Below, piece by piece: positions 36,444-46,802 of a stretch of 64,000 nt of DNA. The DNA lies in the NCBI GenBank assembly GCA_900312665.1, contig ONZQ02000007.1:265156-329155 (forward strand), read 5' to 3'. Under the pieces are notes generated by a model. It had not been told where the DNA came from and did not search any database. It was given only the letters and a program-made list of their open reading frames with translations. The stretch's first letter is position 1. Every line of letters starts with the position of its first letter. Source of the DNA: Cephalotrichum gorgonifer. Lineage: Eukaryota; Ascomycota; Sordariomycetes; Microascales; Microascaceae. The translations under genes and the position numbers were made by a program.

Positions 36444-38560
36444 ATGCGTGAAATCGTAAGTTGGAGTACCCCTATATGCTCCCCCTCCCCCCAAACCATA
36501 CTGGGCCGCGATATCTCGAACACCCATCACGTCTTCGATAAAAGCAAACATCGCACGACACCCCATCATCGCGCGAGCCTCCTTTCTCATCCATTCTCTA
36601 TTCTATCCTTTCCGACATGCCATGCTTTCGGGCTATACCATCATGCGACGCGCTTTGCTCACCTGGCGGCCCCGTTGGCCTGACTTTATTTTGACCCCGC
36701 CCACGACAGCTCAATCACCACAAACGAAACCCAATTCGCAAATCTCCGCAAATGGAATTGACAACGATTGCTAACGTATTTTTCTTCTCTATAGGTCCAT
36801 CTCCAAACCGGCCAGTGCGTAAGTTACAACTCCTCACCCTTCGGGGACCCCTGACTTTGCTTTTAGGTGTCAACTCGATCCCTTCGAATGCGGGGCTAAC
36901 GCTTAATTTCCAGGGAAACCAAATTGGTGCTGCCTTCTGGTGTGTATTACCGCGGAACCTGACGAGAGCCCAACCGCACGACGACGCGAATCGAAGCATA
37001 TCTGCGGAGACATATTTTTATGGGGATAGCATACTTATCATTTTTATCATAGGCAAAACATTTCTGGCGAGCATGGCCTCGACAGCAATGGCGTGTATGT
37101 CCACCATACTTCCCCCCCTCTGAGCACCTCTTCCGCGCTTCTCTCAGACAGCGTATATTGATTTGATTGCGTGGAATAGGTACAACGGCACGTCCGATCT
37201 CCAGCTTGAGCGCATGAGCGTGTACTTCAACGAGGTAAGACCTCTCCACAACGGGAGCAGTTCAGTTCCTGTTCGTCGACCTGGACATTTGCTTACAAGT
37301 TGATCCCTAAGGCCTCGGGTAACAAATATGTGCCCCGCGCCGTCCTCGTCGATCTCGAGCCGGGCACCATGGATGCTGTCCGCGCCGGCCCCTTCGGCCA
37401 GCTTTTCCGCCCCGACAACTTCGTCTTCGGCCAGTCCGGTGCCGGCAACAACTGGGCGAAGGGTCACTACACTGAGGGTGCTGAGCTTGTTGACCAGGTC
37501 CTCGACGTCGTCAGGCGAGAGGCTGAGGGCTGCGACTCCCTGCAGGGCTTCCAGATTACCCACTCGCTCGGTGGTGGTACCGGTGCGGGTATGGGTACAC
37601 TCCTGATCTCCAAGATTCGTGAGGAGTTCCCCGACCGCATGATGGCCACCTTCTCCGTCGTCCCTTCGCCCAAGGTCTCGGATACCGTCGTCGAGCCCTA
37701 CAACGCCACTCTCTCCGTCCACCAGCTCGTCGAGAACTCGGACGAGACGTTCTGCATTGACAACGAGGCCCTCTACGATATCTGCATGCGCACGCTCAAG
37801 CTGTCGCACCCTTCGTACGGCGACCTTAACCATCTCGTCTCGGCCGTCATGTCGGGCATCACCACCTGTCTTCGATTCCCCGGCCAGTTGAACTCGGATC
37901 TCCGTAAGATCGCTGTCAACATGGTTCCCTTCCCCCGTCTTCACTTCTTCATGGTCGGCTTCGCACCTCTCACCAGCCGTGGTGCCCACTCCTTCCGGGC
38001 CGTTAGCGTGCCCGAGTTGACGCAGCAGATGTTCGACCCCAAGAACATGATGGCGGCGTCTGACTTCCGCAACGGCCGATACCTGACCTGCTCGGCGATC
38101 TTGTAAGACCCACCGCATTCCCTCCCTCCCTCCCCTCACCACCATGAAATCAGCTAACACATATAATAGCCGCGGTAAGCTCGCCATGAAGGAGGTCGAG
38201 GACCAGATGCGCAACATCCAGAGCAAGAACTCGTCGTACTTCGTGGAGTGGATCCCCAACAACGTCCAGACGGCCCTCTGCTCGATCCCCCCCCGTGGCC
38301 TCAAGATGTCGTCGACCTTCCTGGGTAACTCGACTGCTATCCAGGAGCTCTTCAAGCGTATTGGCGAGCAGTTCGCGCTTATGTTCCGTCGCAAGGCTTT
38401 CTTGCACTGGTACACTGGCGAGGGTATGGACGAGATGGAGTTCACTGAGGCGGAGTCTAACATGAACGATCTGGTCTCGGAGTACCAGCAATATCAGGAT
38501 GCGGGCATCGACGAGGAGGAGGAGGAGTACGAGGAGGAGGCCCCCCTTGAGGAGGAGTAA
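36444..38560 (+). CDS. tub2: Beta-tubulin
   Basis: The beta subunit of microtubules, 446 residues. Exons are 36444-36455, 36795-36818, 36914-36939, 37053-37094, 37180-37234, 37312-38102 and 38170-38560. The five tiny 5' exons are typical of ascomycete beta-tubulin. Readable landmarks are the MREI autoregulatory start, HLQTGQCGNQIGAAFW, the GTP-binding GGGTGAGMGT and the acidic EEEEEYEEEAPLEEE tail. Positions linked to benzimidazole resistance look sensitive-type: His6, Phe167 (ATFSVV), Glu198 and Phe200 (SDETFC), Leu240 (TTCLRFPGQL). Minor differences from common sequences include QNISGEHG and LSHPSYGDL. A 439-codon antisense open frame (37144-38463) reflects codon bias, not a gene. Confidence 0.98.
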
Positions 38561-39275
38561 TGTGTCTGCGTACCCGTACGCGCTACCCAATCGAGCCTAT
38601 ACCTGATGTCTTTGAAAAGAGCCAAGCGGGGCTTGTCGTTTTTCTTGTCCTTTTTTGTTTGGGGTTTGTGGAAAAAGGGGGCCCTTTCTAGATATACCTC
38701 GTGTGCGGTAGTGTCCTCGTCCTCGTCCTCGGGTTAACGAATTTTACTGCGTGATGCCTTTCAAACCTCATCCCTGTAATTAGCAGTCCATAGATTGGAA
38801 GTTTGATTCTAATTATGCAACTTTGCACTTTCTGTTCTGCCACCTCTACTTGGTACCGGTTCTTTTTCTGCTTTGTTTACTTGTACTGAGGTACTCCTGA
38901 TTGCGTACAGTATGGCTCCTTTTACTATTACCCCTGATTACATATTCCAGTGTGTCGCCGTCCGTCCGTCTTGCTTCTACTGTTCCTGGCGTCGTTCGAC
39001 CGGAATGATGGTGGGGCGCGTCGACAGTGATAAGGCGGAATTGCATCGATAAGAGACACGTGACTATATGACTAAGCGATTTTGTCCCGAGAAACGTTCG
39101 AGCTGAGCTTGGAGCTTTTGGACGGCGTGGTAAAATTTCCGGGAGGCGCGCCCTGGGAACAGATTCGACGCGAGGGCCCCCGAAATCGAGAGAAACGACC
39201 AACATACGAAACCGCCCCATACCGGAATACCTTTTAACGGCTCAGACGGTGTACGCACACCCTTTTGACTGGGCC
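38561..39275. other. tub2 3' region and mrpl6 promoter
   Basis: No supported gene. T-rich stretches at 38635-38670 follow the tubulin stop. A GACACGTGAC element (39055-39064) lies 214 bp upstream of the next start codon. Confidence 0.5.
39057..39062. promoter_or_regulatory. CACGTG E-box upstream of mrpl6
   Basis: A CACGTG core about 214 bp before the mitochondrial uL6 start codon; Cbf1-like by sequence only. Confidence 0.3.
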
Positions 39276-40267
39276 ATGTCGCTCCTTCTACCGAGCCGGA
39301 CGGCGGCGAGCCGGGTCCTGTACAGCGCGCGGACGATGCCGGTCGCGAACGCCGGGGGAGGTCTAGCGGCGGCGGCGGCGAGGAGGGGCTTCAGCGCGAC
39401 GGGTGCAAGGGGATCTAAGCTAGGGAGGACGCCGTTGTCCGTGCCGCCTGGTGTGGAGATCAGCGTTGGGGAGAGGTGGGTGAAGAAGGACCTGACGAGC
39501 TACGTGGTGAACTGGAGGAAGACGGTTACTGTCCAGGGGCCGCTGGGTGAGTTTTTTTTACTTCTACTGCCCTCTGCGCTCTTCACAGGCTCTTTCCATT
39601 GCTGTTTCGACTATTGCCCCGATTCCGCGGGGAAAGGGGGGAGGGGGAGGGATTTTGGCTAACGGAACGCTGGACTAGGAACGATCAAGTATGACATACC
39701 GGATTTCGTGACAGTCGATATCGACGACGTGGAACGGAAAGCGGTGCTCAGCGTCGAGGACTCGTCTATAAAGCAGCAGCGCGAGATGTGGGGTGCGTAT
39801 CTCTCTCCCTCATCCCCCCCCCTTTTTTTTTCTTTCCCTCCCCGTCGAGGCGCCATAACCACCCAACTAACACGATGCTCCCCTCTCTCCCCCTAGGAAC
39901 GACATGGGCCTACATAAACCGCCACATAACCGGCGTATCAGAAGGCCACACCGCCGTCCTCCGCCTTGTGGGCATCGGCTACCGAGCCGCCGTCGCCGAC
40001 ACCGGCCCGCACCCCCCGACCTACCCTGGCCAGAAGTTCCTCACCATGAAGCTCGGGTACACCCACACCGTCGACCTGGGCGTGCCCGAGGGCGTCACCG
40101 CCTCGACGCCGAACCCTACGAGGATCCTCCTCGAGGGGATAAACAGGGAGGAGGTGATGAGCTTCGCGGGGAAGATCAGAGAGTGGAGGAAGCCGGAGCC
40201 GTACAAGGGCAAGGGCGTGTTCATCAACGACGAGACGATTAAGTTGAAGCAGAAGAAGATTAAGTGA
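39276..40267 (+). CDS. mrpl6: Mitochondrial large-subunit ribosomal protein uL6m
   Basis: A nuclear-encoded bacterial-type L6 protein of the mitochondrial ribosome, 251 residues. Exons are 39276-39546, 39679-39792 and 39897-40267, with both introns in phase 1. The N-terminal roughly 50 residues are rich in Arg, Ser and Ala with few acids (MSLLLPSRTAASRVLYSART), as expected of a mitochondrial presequence. The body shows L6 features: GRTPLSVPPGVEISV, VTVQGPLGTIKYDIP, a central RLVGIGYRA, and the C-terminal EVMSFAGKIREWRKPEPYKG followed by a Lys-rich end. It is convergent with the septin-like gene, only 269 bp away, and a CACGTG lies in that gap (40388-40393). Confidence 0.95.
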
Positions 40268-40536
40268 GGGATAGGATGGGCCTTCACGGTTGGTGGGTCT
40301 GGAGGTGGGAAGAGTGTATTTATAGTTGTATGTCGGTATGCTAGACTTTGTATAAAACAATTCAACGTCGGCCCGGGCGAGCCGTTGCACGTGAGGCGAA
40401 TTGTTCGGATTGACGGATGGACCCTGCCCAAGTCATTGGGACGACCTGGGAGTCATCACTTCTGCACTGACACGACAAGCTGAGGACCTCTGCGTTCGTT
40501 CAAGACCCAACTCAGCTATAACTACATGTACAGCCT

Positions 40537-42621
40537 CTACTCTGGCATCCCCGCCTTCCACATCCACATCCCAAAAGTACCCAGCACGCCCACAGTTCCC
40601 ACGACCTCGACAATAGCCTGCCCGTTATTACTGATGCCTCCTAGTATCCGCAGCAAGCCGAGGGGGTCCTGGTGAGGTGCACACCCACCCTTCGACCGCC
40701 TTGGCCGGTCGTGTCGCGTCCGCGCCACGGCAAGGCTGGACGGCCGAGGAAGCCGGAGGAGCTCCGTTCCTCGTGCTTCAGACGCGCTATTACTAAGGCT
40801 CCTCCGCAGGGCGGCCGCCCAGTCGTCCAGCAGCTCCTCGCCGGAGCGGCGGCCACCCCACGGGAACCCTCCAGTGAGCGGCCACCCATCTGTGGTGACC
40901 TTCGGGGCGAGGCAGAGGTCCATGCCGTAGCCGAATTGAGAGTGGCGCCGCCTCCATTGAAGGTAGACCTTGGCCGCGGAGTGTCGGAGCCAAGAGGCAC
41001 CGTCAGGACAGAATATATCGTCGACCAGCCGTGCGAGATCAGTCGTGATGAGAGGCTGTAGGTACTCCGAGTTCACCAGAAGGCTCGCGTCCGTCAGGTC
41101 GAACTCAGCGCCGGGCAGGGACGAGACAGCGTATACCGGGGGCGTGTCGTCTGGCGTTCCGGACACGCTAAAGGTGAACGGATGCACGCCGTTGTCTGCT
41201 AGTTCCTGCGCTACGGCCTCCTTGATGGCCGCGACCTCTTCAACCGATAATGTGTCGGCGTGGGACACGATGGGAATCACGTTAGTCACCTGTTGAAGAG
41301 CTGATAGGAACGTAGTGTCCTCCTTGCTTATTCCTATGGCATGTAAGTGTTTGTCCGGGGATATAGGTGGGACGTAGAGAACGCGGAATACGTACCAGCG
41401 GGTGAAATGAGATAAAGGACTCCGGTGACCAGAGATCCTCCATTTCCGCCCAACATCCTCAACATGTCCGAGTCCGCTACGCTACTAGACAAGTGAGGTC
41501 TAAGATGGGATTCTATATACTCTCGGGCCAAGGAAATGACTTGGGGTAACTATATCGCGGATTAGCGAGATTTACCAACGTCAGATATTAGGGAGAAACA
41601 TACCATGGTCGGGTTCTCGTGTCCCGGGGTATCAACAAAACAGATATTCGGATCTAATACAGTATCGACAAACGTGGGGTCTTTGCTCTCTGCAGAGCCC
41701 TCGTCGCAAGGGGTCCACCACGGCGGCCGAGGCATCGTGCTAGCATGTATCTCAGATATTTGACTTTCGGGGACAAGTTTCTCTGTCGTATCATGGCGGC
41801 TATTATTCAAGCGTGTTCCGGGAACGTCCTTCTTCGGCTCTACATGGACGATGTGCTCGCAGCATTGTAGTATCGCACGTATAAGTGATGATTTACCCGC
41901 CCCTATTGGCGTGTTAGCGACCTAAAAGTTAAAACCGGGGCAAGAGTTGGCACCAGCTGGATTGCTTACCCTTGCTGCCAGCAACTAGAATTTTGAGTCC
42001 ACCAATCGACTTTCCCGTTTCGGTGAATGGTCGCCGATGTGTAATTGTCATGACCGGCATAACGAGTTCATGCTCGCTGTGGTCGGGATAGCGGTCTGCG
42101 GCGTCGATTATGCCGTCATTTGCGTGGAAGCTTGTAACACGACTAAGCGGGTATTCCGAGAAGGACGCCACAGGAGAGTTGTGGCGCGAAGCAGAACAGC
42201 TTATATCAGAAATGCCGACGGAGCCATCAGGGACCGAGGGCGTGAAGACAGACGAGGCTTGTCTGTGTGTCGAGGTAGGAGGTAGAGCTAGACCAGAGTG
42301 AACAGGCCGCACGGTCTGAGTGGATTCACGGCGGAACGCATTCCCGCCAGCGCTGCTCCTGGGCGACCCAGGCTCAGCGGGAACCACCGCATCACCATCC
42401 TGGGATGGATTCTTGGGGTTGGAGTGCGATAGCGTAGGGGAGGGCTTGGATCGGCTGGGGGAGATATGACTCCGGGGCTGGGGCCGACGCTGAATAGAGG
42501 CGTCCATTTCATCCTCGTTCACGAGGCAGTATGACATCTGCAACGCCTCCGGTGTGGAGCTAGCAGAAACCCCGAAGCAGCCGTCCGGGTCGCCCGGGCT
42601 CGTCGAGGAGAGATTACGCAT
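40537..42621 (-). CDS. Septin-like P-loop GTPase with C-terminal membrane anchor
   Basis: A predicted GTP-binding protein of the septin fold, 633 residues, biological role unknown. Exons in reading order are 41970-42621, 41604-41902, 41396-41549 and 40537-41333. About 210 disordered Ser/Pro-rich residues precede the G domain. G1 is GSKGAGKSS, created only by splicing: the phase-1 intron cuts inside the P-loop, with a CTAAC branch before CCAATAG. G3 is DTPG (CFVDTPGHENPTM). G4 is SHAD (VIPIVSHAD) where septins usually have AKAD. The segment GISKEDTTFLSALQQVTNVIP matches septin spacing. Unlike cytoskeletal septins it lacks a C-terminal coiled coil; it ends in a hydrophobic helix (AIVEVVGTVGVLGTFGMWMW) suggesting tail anchoring. 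Homologous septin-domain proteins occur across filamentous ascomycetes. Confidence 0.85.
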
Positions 42622-43678
42622 GGTGCGAGCAAGGTATTACCTATAGCAGCCGCTCAGAATAGCAGCGGGCGCTCTAGGGTCAAGAGGACCTGTTGCGAAG
42701 CTGGTTAGTCGAATGCACGGTGGTTGGGTGGAGCTTCCCTCCGGCGTGTCTTTTGTGTAGCCTGGGGCTGCCGAGGGGTATTCGTACCCAAAGCCAAGCT
42801 GCAGCAGGAACCACCGTCCATAGACCAAAATGGTCAGATGAATCCGGCCTGAGGGGCCCTAGAAGGTGGTGCGGTATATCGGACGGGGGCAAAGCGGAGA
42901 GCGGGAGGATGGTGATCACGAGGAGATGGACTCCAGGATGAATGCTATTCGTTCGAGGATCGCCCAATAAGGAACAGGAAGGGTTCTGATAGAGCTACGT
43001 GTTCCGCTTGAAAGGAGGGAAATTCAACAGGATTATATTAAGTTCGTGGACGGGGATGTGAAGCTGAACTTTTCACTTCTTGACTTGATGATCGAGAGAT
43101 TGTCAGGTTGCTACGGGCGCGGGCGCGGTGTGGTGATCATCAGCGACCTAGATGGCCTGTATATGCTCGTTATCATCCACTACCTGACGTAATCTGCCAC
43201 TCTGGAGACATATGGTAAAGTATATGGCGGGGTAGTGGGGCAGGTCCCTAGGTACTTTTAGAGCCGATGAGAACGGACTACTTCAGCCTCGAGTGAGCAG
43301 GTACCAGGTACCACCGCTCTTCAAAGGATGGACCCTTGATGCCACCTTTGAACCACTAAATCCCCCCACATGGACTGGACCTAATACCAGTTACACTTGG
43401 CTACACGACCACTCCAACCATCACACTACGACTTCTTGCTCGACAATTTACACACAAATTGGCCTCGACTCAAGCACCTGATTTTGCTTCACGGTTAATA
43501 GGGATTGTCAGGCATATGCTGTATATGCATACTACGTATGCGTATGTATATACATGCTTTGCTTGCATCAGGTGAGGGCATTTTGTCACCAGGGACCAGT
43601 ATGCACTGGGGTTGGTATTCTGGACACATGGCGGTCAGCGTCATAACGGCGCGAAGACGTCAAATTTGCACACAGCAC
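42622..43678. other. Intergenic region upstream of septin-like gene and tRNA pair
   Basis: No supported gene. It contains the promoter of the minus-strand septin-like gene and the 5' flank of the first tRNA-Ile. Confidence 0.5.
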
Positions 43679-43773
43679 GGTTGGTTAGCTCAGTTGGTTA
43701 GAGCGTGGTACTAATAAGCTATACGGCTTAGCGGTGAATGCCAAGGTCATGAGTTCGACCCTCATACTGACCA
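43679..43773 (+). tRNA. tRNA-Ile (anticodon AAU) with 21-nt intron, copy 1
   Basis: Acceptor stem GGTTGGT pairs with ACTGACC plus discriminator A. The D arm is TAGCTCAGTTGGTTAGAGC. Anticodon stem TGGTA pairs with TGCCA around loop CTAATAA (anticodon AAT). A 21-nt intron sits one base 3' of the anticodon, the canonical position. The T arm contains GAGTTCGACCCTC. The mature length would be 74 nt before CCA addition. Six Ts at 43782-43787 provide the Pol III terminator. Confidence 0.96.
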
Positions 43774-43781
43774 TCGGTTTC

Positions 43782-43787
43782 TTTTTT
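43782..43787 (+). terminator. Pol III T6 terminator, tRNA-Ile copy 1
   Basis: Six consecutive T residues 9 bp after the tRNA 3' end. Confidence 0.85.
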
Positions 43788-43885
43788 GGCCTTTCCTGCT
43801 CTGCATCTGAGGTTTTTTTATTCGGCCTTCTTCTCTCCCTCCTATCTCATCGCAATTAGCATCCAGATGATCAATATCCATACGA

Positions 43886-43980
43886 GGTTGGTTAGCTCAG
43901 TTGGTTAGAGCGTGGTACTAATAAGCTATACGGCTTAGCAGTAAATGCCAAGGTCATGAGTTCGACCCTCATACTGACCA
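43886..43980 (+). tRNA. tRNA-Ile (anticodon AAU) with 21-nt intron, copy 2
   Basis: Identical to copy 1 in every mature position compared. The intron differs by two G-to-A changes near its 3' end. It starts 207 bp after copy 1 on the same strand, with unrelated flanks. A T6 terminator follows at 43989-43994. This looks like a local tandem duplication with selection on the mature tRNA. Confidence 0.96.
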
Positions 43981-44596
43981 CTCATTCCTTTTTTGCGTTT
44001 TCTGTCCTCTATTTCTAAGACATTTTTTGTCGTTTCCGTATCATTATCCTCTCTCCTCCTAGCCCTCCTGTCTCGCCGCTGCGAACCACCAAAAAAGTTT
44101 CAAGTGACAATGTGTACAAGGGGTATCATCTGTTGAGCCTTGCCAGTGGAGAAGGCTGCTTACAATTACGGGTCAATGTTGACCTGGCGGGGGAAGACAG
44201 TAACACTACCTACCACATTTCCAGCTCGCCTTTAGCTGTCGCTATACTGAAATGGCATGCACGATTTCTCTTCCACTAAGCGGAGCGTACCGCAACCGCA
44301 GGTCATTGACGCTGATAACTCCAATAACGCCGATTTCTACAACACCAGACCCTACCCATCGCTCCGTCCCGCCCAAGTGTTTCAAAAGAAAAGCAAACAA
44401 AAAGGAAAGATATGGTGAGACGATCATAAAAATGGGACCCTCCAGGTGCTAGCCATTTACCCTCACTTTTTGATCTTCAAATGCACCAACGACCGAGGTC
44501 ACACGTCCCCGTCGTGGACCCTCCCCCTCGCCTACCACCAAGACGACCAAAGGATGGAGTCAAAGACCGTTACGCAAGCTAGAAAAAGACGTATCT
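43981..44596. other. Intergenic region, tRNA to pho85 3' end
   Basis: Besides the T6 terminator nothing is recognised. The proximal part of the pho85 3' region is A-rich on the plus strand near 44390-44410. Confidence 0.5.
43989..43994 (+). terminator. Pol III T6 terminator, tRNA-Ile copy 2
   Basis: Six T residues 9 bp after the tRNA 3' end. Confidence 0.85.
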
Positions 44597-45658
44597 CTAG
44601 TACGCATCATACGGAGGGGGCTGAGGAGGCGGCACCTGTTGCTGGTAGCCCCTTGCCTGCGCCTGCATCGCCGCCGCCTGCTGCTGTTGCTGGTGGTGCT
44701 GCAATATGAGATCGTTGAACCACCGGTGCTTCAGCGCGTCGTGGGCACTGATGCGGAACTCGGGCCGGACCTGGAGCATCCTCTGTAGGAGGTCGATGCC
44801 GTCCTGGTCGATCTGAGGTAGGATCTGGCGTAGGTCCTGTGTGGCGTACATCTGGAAGTTGGGCTTGTACTCGGGAAACTGTGTAATCCCCGGCCAGGTG
44901 CGCTCCGTCGGAGTGCCCATTATCCGGAATATGCGCACGATCTGGTCCTCGTTGGTGGTGCCGGGGAACAGGGGCCTACCCGTGAACATCTCCGCCATGA
45001 TGCAACCGGCGGACCAGATATCGATGCTTGTGTTGTATGTGCGCGAGCCGAGGAGCACGTCCGGAGCGCGGTACCAGAGGGTGACGACCTCGTTGGAGAA
45101 GGTATTGACGGGGATGCCGAACGCTCGCGCGAGCCCGAAGTCGCCGAGTTTCAGGCTACCCTTGCTGTTGATGAGGAGGTTCTGCGGCTTGAGGTCGCGG
45201 TGGAGCACGCGGTTCTGGTGGCAGAAGTCGACGCCCTTGAGGAGCTGGTACATAAAGGACTTGATAGTCATGGGCTTCAGCGCGCCCCTATCGCCGTTGG
45301 TGTCCATGTACTTCTTCAGGTCGCCGTCCATGTGCTCGAAGACGAGCATCAGCTTGTTCTCCGTGTGGATAACATCGTGGAGGCCGACAATGTTCTCATG
45401 CTTCAGCTCCTTCATGAGCGAGATCTCGCGGATCGCTGTCGAGGGGGTACCCTCCTCCGAGTCGAGATGGATCTCCTTAAGGGCGACGAGCTCCCCCGTC
45501 TGCCTGTTTCGGCCTTTGAAGACCTGGATGAAAGGTTAGAGGACGGTGTAAGGCAGGAGTAGGGTATGGTGAGGGCCGGCAATACGTACAGTAGCATAGG
45601 TGCCTTCGCCCAGTTTCTCCAGCTGCTGGAACGAGCTGGGCTGGCGCTTTCCGTCCAT
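44597..45658 (-). CDS. pho85: Cyclin-dependent kinase Pho85
   Basis: A Ser/Thr protein kinase of the Pho85/Cdk5 type; with its cyclins it signals phosphate and nutrient status and cell polarity. It has 331 residues. Exons are 45590-45658 and 44597-45523, split by a 66-nt intron with a CTAAC branch. The glycine loop is GEGTYATV and the cyclin-binding helix is a perfect PSTAIRE. The catalytic loop is HRDLKPQN, followed by DFGLARAFGIPVNTFSNEVVTLWYRAPD, in which the T-loop position usually phosphorylated in Cdc28-type CDKs is Ser, as in Pho85. The C-terminal tail after the kinase domain is Gln- and Pro-rich (HHQQQQQAAAMQAQ). Its upstream region has a CACGTG element. Confidence 0.96.
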
Positions 45659-46046
45659 CGTTGCGGGGTGGTGAGCGTCGGTAAAAAGGGGGGGGGGAGT
45701 TGACTACAAGCGGAATTCGGGCACCGCAAATGGTTCGACGGCTCGGGCGTAGCAGTAGGACAGGTTGGCCTGAAGCGGTAATCGACGACCGAAAGACAAG
45801 GAGAGAAGGTAAGTGACAGGGGATATAGATGGGGTGCTGAGTGGCCCAAGACTTTCTAATATCCCTCGAGAATCGCGGGGCGTTGGAATCCCTTCCCAAA
45901 TATGATGACTCATCGGGTCTACTAAAGCGCTCCTCGCCACCATCCGCACCACGTTCCGTTACCTAGCTTGCATGGACTCGACTCTTAAGTATTCGTAATG
46001 GTGGGGTCCAAAAGTGGATATTCTTGTATTGTTATCCAATCAATAT

Positions 46047-46052
46047 CACGTG
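46047..46052. promoter_or_regulatory. CACGTG element upstream of pho85
   Basis: The core matches sites of Pho4/NUC-1 and Cbf1-type bHLH factors. Phosphate feedback on the kinase gene would be an attractive idea, but one hexamer does not establish it. Confidence 0.3.
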
Positions 46053-46198
46053 CATTGACGGTCCTTAGCAGCGCCCCACCGAAAAGTTTGGAGAACTCCC
46101 AAGCTCATCCCTGTGTGTCAAGCTGTCCATGGTGATGATGCACTAGCGGCTATGGGGGTGGGTCGGTCTCTCTCCCGCCACACGAAAATAAAAAGATC

Positions 46199-46203
46199 AA
46201 AAA
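46199..46203 (-). terminator. Probable Pol III T5 terminator, tRNA-Ile copy 3
   Basis: Five T residues on the minus strand about 38 bp past the tRNA 3' end; no nearer T-run of four or more is present. Confidence 0.5.
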
Positions 46204-46240
46204 GAAGTGAACCAACAATTGTTGTTATACATGAAATGGA

Positions 46241-46335
46241 TGGTCAGTATGAGGGTCGAACTCATGACCTTGGCATTCACCGCTAAGCCGTATAGCTTAT
46301 TAGTACCACGCTCTAACCAACTGAGCTAACCAACC
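46241..46335 (-). tRNA. tRNA-Ile (anticodon AAU) with 21-nt intron, copy 3
   Basis: Same mature sequence and the same intron as copy 1, on the opposite strand about 2.3 kb beyond copy 2, so pho85 is flanked by tRNA-Ile genes. The first T-run downstream on its strand is T5 at 46203-46199. Confidence 0.96.
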
Positions 46336-46802
46336 TATCTTGTTGACGAGACCAGCTTAGCCCACCCTAAATATGATTCAGACTGGCGTTCAAGGGCTCC
46401 CGATCAGGGCCTAGTATAGTATATGTGCTTACGAGTAGAGCAGCTGGTGTTGTAGGAGGGGGGGTTCCGGCGAGGCGCATCGGCTCGCTCTTCTACCTTG
46501 ACTGTCAAGGAGTTGGACATACTTGCACAGCTGCGCCCTCCTACAACGGGCATGTCGGTACCTGTAATGCCACGAACTCTCCTCATCCGCCCTAGCTACA
46601 GCAATGCTGCCGTAGTATATCAATGATAAGGGCTGGCGTAAGAGACCAGAGGAACATGGGACTCATGGTGCTCAACGGGGCAACGGAAGTGAATACCAGG
46701 CATTGCCATTCATCAGGGACGTCTACTTTCCCCTAAGTCCTGTACCCCTGTCTTTCCAATGGCAATGGTATGGATGGGATGGTCTCCAGCATATACATAC
46801 CA
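46336..46802. other. Intergenic region
   Basis: Between tRNA copy 3 and the NOSIP-like gene 3' end; no gene or repeat recognised. Confidence 0.5.

Larger units (their letters stand above)
45659..46240. promoter_or_regulatory. pho85 promoter region
   Basis: Pyrimidine-rich on the pho85 strand near the start codon. ATCACGTGC lies about 389 bp upstream of the ATG (CACGTG at 46047-46052). The far end abuts the third tRNA. Confidence 0.4.

Noticed and set aside
37144..38463. 439-codon minus-strand open frame across beta-tubulin
   Set aside because: It is antisense to a certain tub2 gene, and its Val/Glu/Arg-rich composition is the expected mirror of the gene's GC-ending codons.
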